A DNA stretch of 64,000 nt from Streptomyces sp. NRRL WC-3605 (GTDB taxonomy: Bacteria; Actinomycetota; Actinomycetes; Streptomycetales; Streptomycetaceae). The stretch lies in NCBI RefSeq assembly GCF_001509795.1, contig NZ_LLZN01000060.1, forward strand, positions 23,119-87,118, given 5' to 3'. The notes under the pieces were generated by a model. It ran no database searches, was not told the DNA's origin, and saw only the letters and a program-made list of their open reading frames with translations. Shown here piece after piece: positions 59,590-64,000 of this stretch. Both the position numbers and the translations under genes were made by a program. Each line of letters opens with the position of its first letter. Positions within the stretch are counted from its first letter, which is position 1.

Positions 59590-60408
59590 GTGACCGAGAT
59601 TTCCGCTGCGTCGAGGGAGGCGCGCAAGCGCATCAAGACGGACCAGCCGCACACGGCCCGCATCTGGAACTACTGGCTGGGCGGCAAGGACAACTACGAG
59701 GTCGACCAGGCCGCCGGGGACCAGATCCGTGGCCTGCACCCGGGCATCGGCGACTACGCCCTGGCCGACCGCAAGTTCCTCGGGCGCGCCGTGGAGTACC
59801 TCGCCGGCGAGTGCGGCATACGCCAGTTCCTCGACATCGGCACCGGTCTGCCGACGGCCGACAACACGCACGAGGTGGCCCAGCGCATCGCGCCGGAGTC
59901 CCGCATCGTGTACGTCGACAACGACCCCATCGTGCTGGCGCACGCCGAGGCGCTGCTGACGAGCACGTCCGAGGGGTACACCGCCTACCTGGACGAGGAC
60001 CTGCGCAACGTCGACGCGATCCTGGAGCAGGCGGAGCGGACGCTCGACCTCGACAAGCCGGTGGCGCTGATGCTGCTCGGCGTCGTCATCTTCATCGAGG
60101 ACGACGAGGAGGCCGCGGGTATCGTGCGCCGGCTGCTGGACCGGCTGCCCTCCGGCAGTCACCTGGTCCTCTCGCACACGGTCACGCACCCCGACATGCC
60201 GGACGTCGACGCCGCCGTGGCCTTCTGGAACGAGCACGGCACGCCGAAGCTGACGCAGCGCACCCCGGAGGGCGTCGCCCGCTTCTTCGACGGTCTGGAG
60301 CTGCTGGAGCCGGGTGTCGTCTCGTGCAACCGGTGGCGGCCGGACGGGAGCCTGGCCGGGCTGCCGGAGGACGTGGCGATGTTCGGTGGGGTGGGGCGCA
60401 AGGCCTGA
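59590..60408 (+). CDS. SAM-dependent methyltransferase, DUF574 family
   Basis: A 272-residue protein of the actinobacterial DUF574 group. It has the signature HTARIWNYWLGGKDNYEVDQ, the SAM motif I QFLDIGTGLPTADNTHEVAQ and the acidic VYVDNDPIVLAHA strand. It is a Rossmann methyltransferase fold present in many copies per Streptomyces genome; substrates are unknown. The GTG start at 59590 follows GGGAGGGA at the usual distance. Confidence 0.9.
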   Translation: MTEISAASREARKRIKTDQPHTARIWNYWLGGKDNYEVDQAAGDQIRGLHPGIGDYALADRKFLGRAVEYLAGECGIRQFLDIGTGLPTADNTHEVAQRIAPESRIVYVDNDPIVLAHAEALLTSTSEGYTAYLDEDLRNVDAILEQAERTLDLDKPVALMLLGVVIFIEDDEEAAGIVRRLLDRLPSGSHLVLSHTVTHPDMPDVDAAVAFWNEHGTPKLTQRTPEGVARFFDGLELLEPGVVSCNRWRPDGSLAGLPEDVAMFGGVGRKA

Positions 60409-60440
60409 CGTCCGGCCCTGCGCCTGTCGTGTCCCGGGCA

Positions 60441-60484
60441 CACTTCGGGGCGGCCAGTCATCGCTGCTGTGCCGCCCCGAAGTG
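60441..60484. terminator. Bidirectional terminator between methyltransferase and MFS genes
   Basis: Perfect 14-bp arms CACTTCGGGGCGGC/GCCGCCCCGAAGTG (60441-60454, 60471-60484) enclose a 16-nt loop between two convergent genes. Confidence 0.8.
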
Positions 60485-60585
60485 CGTCCCTGCTCCACCC
60501 GCCGATCGAGTGCCCCGGCCCCTCCTCGTCACACCTGTCGGTCCGGTCGATTTCGGAGCCGGTTCTCCCCCGGTCGCCGTTTCGG

Positions 60586-61809
60586 TCAGGATTGGGGGGT
60601 GGGCGCGGCCTCCGGCCGGGCCTCGGCCGTGGACGACGTGATCACCTCGGAGCCCGCCGAGCCCCCGTCGCGCCGGTCCATCACGCCGCCCGCGACCGCC
60701 AGCCCGAGGCCCGCGACGGCCAGAGCGGCGCCGACGAGGCTGGGCGAGGCCCAGCCCCAGCCCGCCGCGATGGCGAGGCCGCCCAGCCAGGCGCCACCGG
60801 CGTTGGCCAGGTTGAAGGCGGAGTGGTTGGACGCCGCCGCCATCGTCGGGGCGTTCTTGGCCTTGGCCATCAGCAGCATCTGGACGGGCGTCGTGATGAG
60901 GGACCCCATCGCGCCGATGAACGTGATCGTGATCAGCGCCCCGACCGTGCTGTGCACGGCGAAGTAGAACACCACCAGCCCGGCGGCGAGCAGGGCCAGC
61001 CCTCCGTACAGGGTCGGTCGCAGAGCCCGGTCGGTGAGCGGTCCCGCGACCAGCGTGCCGAGCGTCATGCCGACGCCGTACAGGGCGAGGACCAGCGTGG
61101 TCGAGGAGTCGGAGAGGCCGGTCAGGTTCGTCAGCATCGGCACGAGGTAGCTGTAGACGGCGAAGAAGCCGCCGAAGCCGATCACAGCGGTGCCCAGGCC
61201 GATGGCGACCTGCCGGTTGCCCATGGCCCGCAGCTCGTGGCGGATGCCGGACTGCCGGCCGCGCGGCTGGTGCGGCACGAACAGGGCCAGCGCCACCAGC
61301 GCGACGACCCCGATGACGGCCACGGCCCCGTAGGCGGCCCGCCAGCCCAGCTGCTGGCCGAGCGCCGTGCCGGCGGGGACACCGACGATGTTGGCGACCG
61401 TCAGGCCGAGGAACATCTTGGACACGGCCCGGGCGGCCCGGTCCGGGGCGACCAGCCGGGAGGCGACGACCGCGCCGACGCCGAACAGGGCGCCGTGCGG
61501 CAGGCCCGCCAGGAAGCGGGCGGCGAAGAGCAGACCGAAGTCCGGTGCGAAGGCGGAGGCCACGTTCCCGACGACGAACAGGCCGGACAGCCACAGCAGC
61601 AGCCGCTTGTGGGGGACGCGGGCACCGATGCCGGTCAGCAGCGGAGCGCCGACCACGACGCCGAGCGCGTAGGCCGAGACGACGTTGCCCGCCTGGGGCA
61701 CGGACACCCCGATCCCGTCGGCGATCTGGGGCAGCAGCCCCATGGTGGCGAACTCGGTGGTGCCGATGCCGAAGGCGACGACAGCCAGGGCCAGCAGAGC
61801 CAGAGGCAT
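60586..61809 (-). CDS. MFS transporter, 12-TMS DHA1 (AraJ/YdhP-like)
   Basis: A 407-residue transporter with 12 membrane segments. The start PLALLALAVVAFGIGTTEFA matches the AraJ/YdhP/PbuE subgroup, and the motif-A-like loop is GIGARVPHKRLLLWLSGLFV. The C-terminal 35 residues are cytoplasmic and low complexity. It probably exports sugars, purine analogues or drugs. AAAGG precedes the ATG at 61807-61809. An inverted repeat about 180 bp upstream may control it. Confidence 0.9.
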   Translation of the reverse strand: MPLALLALAVVAFGIGTTEFATMGLLPQIADGIGVSVPQAGNVVSAYALGVVVGAPLLTGIGARVPHKRLLLWLSGLFVVGNVASAFAPDFGLLFAARFLAGLPHGALFGVGAVVASRLVAPDRAARAVSKMFLGLTVANIVGVPAGTALGQQLGWRAAYGAVAVIGVVALVALALFVPHQPRGRQSGIRHELRAMGNRQVAIGLGTAVIGFGGFFAVYSYLVPMLTNLTGLSDSSTTLVLALYGVGMTLGTLVAGPLTDRALRPTLYGGLALLAAGLVVFYFAVHSTVGALITITFIGAMGSLITTPVQMLLMAKAKNAPTMAAASNHSAFNLANAGGAWLGGLAIAAGWGWASPSLVGAALAVAGLGLAVAGGVMDRRDGGSAGSEVITSSTAEARPEAAPTPQS

Positions 61810-62253
61810 GGTGCGGGAGAACCTTTCGAAGACGGTGGTCCGGGACGGAAGGGGAGCCGAGAGGCCGAGGTCACGGGGATTTCTCGACCGGCCGCGTCGA
61901 GCACCATTGCCCAGCGCACCGCCCCACGCAGGGCGAGCCCATCAACACGGGAGCAATCATGGACCGGCCCGCATTCCTGGATCGAGCCACATAGCGACGT
62001 GATCTATGTCATGACGTGCCGGCGGGTGCCCGCACCCGGACCTCGACCCGCTGTGATCGTCCCGCCGCTTCCGGGCGCGCCTCGCGCGACGGAGCAGCCA
62101 CCCTGTCACCCGGAAGGACCGCCCCACCCCCGGACCTCAACCAGCCCGCACCGAAAGGCAGTTGAGGGGTGCGTTCCTCCACATGAGGGGCCCGCTCACC
62201 CGCTCGGATGCTCCCGGCGCGCAGAAGATCGTCACGCTGTGCATGGTGAGTTC
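61810..62253. other. Divergent intergenic region with operator-like repeats
   Basis: These 444 bp lie between the MFS exporter and the small secreted peptide. They contain the repeat at 61989-62018 and, at the right end, a four-codon frame (62243-62257) whose TGA overlaps the peptide's ATG. No longer gene is supported. Confidence 0.45.
61989..62018. promoter_or_regulatory. Operator-like repeats upstream of MFS/peptide genes
   Basis: Perfect 6-bp arms ACATAG/CTATGT (61989-61994, 62004-62009) overlap the palindrome GTCATGAC (62008-62015) and two GACGTG copies 17 bp apart (61996-62001, 62013-62018). Confidence 0.45.
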
Positions 62254-62478
62254 ATGAACACCACACCTCGCCTGAAGAAGGCCATCTCCCGCATGCCCCG
62301 TACGCTCGCCGTGACCACCGCCGTCGGCATCGCCTGCGCCGCCGGCCTCGCGACCGCCGCTCCCGCCATGGCGGCGCCCGCCACCCACGCCGCCGTCCAG
62401 GCCGCCCCGGCCGGTGGCGACGGCGAGCACTTCCAGTGCGGCAACGGCCTGCTCGCGCTTCTCAACTTCTGCAACTGA
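62254..62478 (+). CDS. Small secreted peptide with a two-cysteine C-terminal loop
   Basis: A 74-residue preprotein. Residues 1-40 are a clear Sec signal ending AAPAMA/A, giving a mature peptide of about 34 residues that ends GDGEHFQCGNGLLALLNFCN. Cys62 and Cys73 could form a disulfide around a hydrophobic 10-residue loop. CGN, GLL, LLN and the final CN echo the C-terminus of chaplins (CGN...GLLN...C-N), but the loop is much shorter and the rest of the chaplin domain is missing. Only a weak GGTGAG precedes the ATG. Antimicrobial, surface-active or signalling roles are open. A terminator follows. Confidence 0.65.
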   Translation: MNTTPRLKKAISRMPRTLAVTTAVGIACAAGLATAAPAMAAPATHAAVQAAPAGGDGEHFQCGNGLLALLNFCN

Positions 62479-62518
62479 CGACACCGCTCGACCCGACCCG
62501 ACACCACAGCCTCCCCGT

Positions 62519-62559
62519 GGCGGTCAGGCACCAAGGCGAACACCTTGTGCCTGGCCGCC
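62519..62559. terminator. Terminator after the small secreted peptide gene
   Basis: A long imperfect stem (about 18 pairs with G-U pairs and one bulge, built on CAGGCAC and GTGCCTG) lies between convergent genes and may act in both directions. Confidence 0.65.
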
Positions 62560-62578
62560 CCGACGCGCGCGGTCGAAC

Positions 62579-62878
62579 TCAGACGCGTGCGTGCCGGGCC
62601 GGGCCGGACGCCCGTACGGCGACGGCGGGGCGCTGTTCGCCGGCCGCCGCCCGCCGGGTTCCGAGACGGCGCAGCCACCAACTGGACAGCCCCAGCAGGC
62701 CGGTGAAGACCACGAGGAGCAGCACGGACGTCCACATGGGCCGGCTGCCGGGGGACGACCACGCCGTCACCAGGCTCGACGACGCCCACAGCAGGGCGCC
62801 CCCGGCGTACAGCGTGCGCACACGGCGCAACTGCCGTGCTATCGACCAGGTGTCACGGGACTCGCTCTGTGCTGCCAT
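62579..62878 (-). CDS. Small two-pass membrane protein of unknown function
   Basis: A 99-residue protein with a basic, helical N-terminus (DTWSIARQLRRVRTLYAGGA), two hydrophobic segments (about 24-40 and 48-66; MWTSVLLLVVFTGLLGLSSW) and a basic Ala-rich tail. Start and stop are clean, and codon use is normal for the genome. I recognise no family. It converges on the peptide gene. Confidence 0.65.
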   Translation of the reverse strand: MAAQSESRDTWSIARQLRRVRTLYAGGALLWASSSLVTAWSSPGSRPMWTSVLLLVVFTGLLGLSSWWLRRLGTRRAAAGEQRPAVAVRASGPARHARV

Positions 62879-62957
62879 GCGCGCCGTGTACCCCCCTCCG
62901 CCCCGTACGCACCTGTCATCTCACGGAATCACCGTCGAGCCGCGGGCGGCGGGCGCG

Positions 62958-62963
62958 TAGGCT
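62958..62963 (+). promoter_or_regulatory. -10 box upstream of the DUF4139 gene
   Basis: TAGGCT matches the streptomycete -10 form TAGRRT closely and lies 34 bp before the ATG, leaving room for the GGGGTGGG ribosome site. Confidence 0.4.
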
Positions 62964-62997
62964 GCCGTCGGCAGGACCACGACGGGGGCGGGGTGGG

Positions 62998-64000
62998 ATG
63001 AAGTCCGAGGTCGCACAGACACAGGGGTGGGCGTCGACGCTGGACGCGGTGGTGGTGTACGCGCAGGGCGCGCTCTGCACACGCGTCGCCCGGGGCACCG
63101 TCCCCGCGGACGGCCGGGTGCGGGTGACGGGACTCCCACGGTCGATGGACCCGGGCTCCCTGCGCGCCACGGCGGCCGGCGGGAACGGCGCGCGCGTCAC
63201 CGAGGTGCGGGTGGAGGTGGCCGCCGGACCGGCCGGCACCGAGGACACCGGCTCTCTGCGGCGCGAGATGGAGCGGCTGCGGGACGTGCACGCGGCCGCC
63301 CGGGCACGGCGTGACCGGCAGGCCGGCCTGATCGGGGAGACGGCGGCGCTCCGCCCGGTGCCACCGGCCCGTGAGCCCGGGGACCCGCCGCGTGCCACGC
63401 CCGCCGACGCCTGGCTGCGGCTCGCCGCGTTCCTCGACGCGCGGCTGCGGGCCCAGCAGCACCGGCTCACCGAGCTGGAGGAGGAGCTGCGCCGGGCCGA
63501 GCACGACCTCGCCGTGGCCACGGACCGGTGGACGCGCGCGTCCACCGACGTGCCGTCCGACGACATCGCCACGAGCCTCGTCGCCGTGGTGACGCTCGAC
63601 GGCGTGGACACCGCCGCCGGACCGGTGGAGCTGGAGCTGCAGTACGGCGTACCGGGTGCCGTCTGGGCCCCGGCGTACCGGCTCACGCACCGCCGGGGCG
63701 AGGACGGCGGGACGCTCGTGCTGCGGGCCTCGGTCGCGCAGCGGACGGGCGAGGACTGGACGGGTGTCCGGCTGGCCCTGGCCACCGCGGATCTGCGTCG
63801 CCGCACCGATCTTCCGAAGCTGCGCTCCCTGCGGCTGGGACGGCGGCAGCCCGCTCCCACGCCGTCCGGCTGGCGTGAACCCCCGGCGGGGCTCGCCGAC
63901 CTCTTCTCCGGGTACGACGCGGCCGGTCCGCGCCCCGTCCCCGTACGGGCCGCTCCGGGGCCGGTCCCGCCGCCCCCGCCGCCCCCACCGCCTTCGATGC
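62998..64000 (+). CDS. DUF4139/mucoidy-inhibitor MuiA-family protein (3' end outside window)
   Basis: The open frame begins at ATG 62998-63000 and stays open to the window edge (334 residues seen). The N-terminus VVVYAQGALCTRVARGTV matches the DUF4140 part of MuiA-like proteins. A coiled-coil segment follows (about 80-175; RREMERLRDVHAAARARRDR, HRLTELEEELRRAEHDLAVA), then the start of DUF4139 (LELQYGVPGAVWAPAYRLTH). A Pro-rich linker (a run of Pro near residues 322-332) lies at the edge. The role in actinobacteria is unknown. Confidence 0.83.
   Translation, partial: MKSEVAQTQGWASTLDAVVVYAQGALCTRVARGTVPADGRVRVTGLPRSMDPGSLRATAAGGNGARVTEVRVEVAAGPAGTEDTGSLRREMERLRDVHAAARARRDRQAGLIGETAALRPVPPAREPGDPPRATPADAWLRLAAFLDARLRAQQHRLTELEEELRRAEHDLAVATDRWTRASTDVPSDDIATSLVAVVTLDGVDTAAGPVELELQYGVPGAVWAPAYRLTHRRGEDGGTLVLRASVAQRTGEDWTGVRLALATADLRRRTDLPKLRSLRLGRRQPAPTPSGWREPPAGLADLFSGYDAAGPRPVPVRAAPGPVPPPPPPPPPSM

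Noticed and set aside
62254..62478. Small peptide as a SapB/AmfS-type lanthipeptide
   Set aside because: It has a Sec signal peptide, lacks the Ser/Thr pattern for lanthionine rings, and no lanthipeptide synthetase is nearby.

Overview
The window is very GC-rich actinobacterial DNA, almost certainly Streptomyces. Codon third positions are nearly all G or C, several genes start with GTG and look leaderless, SpoIIE-type phosphatases are abundant, and Tat or Sec enzymes carry ricin-type lectin modules. The mix of secreted hydrolases, regulators, stress proteins, an orphan polyketide synthase and a resistance gene suggests accessory DNA in a chromosome arm. I see no tRNA, rRNA, CRISPR array, phage or intact insertion sequence. 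One short inverted-repeat element (54807-54973) looks like a MITE.

Layout. 1-6222: a divergent LacI regulator and a solute-binding protein/two permeases/GH3 operon that matches the xylobiose system bxlR-bxlEFGA, with a promoter, an operator-like inverted repeat and a 19-bp-stem terminator. 6237-12049: a small hydrophobic protein, a RibD-like reductase, an orphan type III polyketide synthase, a PAS-GAF-SpoIIE-ATPase phosphatase and a GlxA-type regulator. 12161-20877: a GAPDH, a second SpoIIE phosphatase, an F420-type NADP oxidoreductase, and two aldo/keto reductases, each divergent from its own regulator (LysR, HxlR) with clear palindromes between them.

20881-27630: six co-directional genes (flavodoxin, CBS-BON, acetyltransferase/acyl-CoA synthetase, universal stress protein, DoxX, DUF1918-XRE-pyridoxamine oxidase). 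This resembles the hypoxia/dormancy (DosR/OsdR-type) gene sets of actinobacteria, and DosR-like boxes sit before the stress protein. 28230-37716: an Ntn-type hydrolase, an unlisted 54-residue gene, a PH-like membrane protein, a GH18 chitinase-lectin with a DasR-like site, a ThuA-lectin protein, an NhaA-DsbA fusion and an FG-GAP protein. 37729-47325: a third SpoIIE phosphatase, a DUF2231-Rieske protein, ArsR, roadblock, a serine hydrolase with divergent TetR, a sugar acetyltransferase and a large catalase with a SigB-like promoter.

47409-50153 is a rifampicin phosphotransferase preceded by the rifamycin-associated inverted repeat placed over its -35 box. The rest holds a RsbW-like ATPase, two MFS exporters, a beta-propeller protein, an ArsR-like regulator, a cysteine-synthase-like enzyme beside the MITE, a GH127-lectin, an APH-like kinase, a DUF574 methyltransferase, a small secreted two-cysteine peptide and the start of a DUF4139 gene.

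Together the genes point to plant and fungal polymer use (xylan, arabinan, chitin), redox and low-oxygen stress, partner-switching signalling and antibiotic self-protection. All functions are inferred from sequence motifs; no searches were run.
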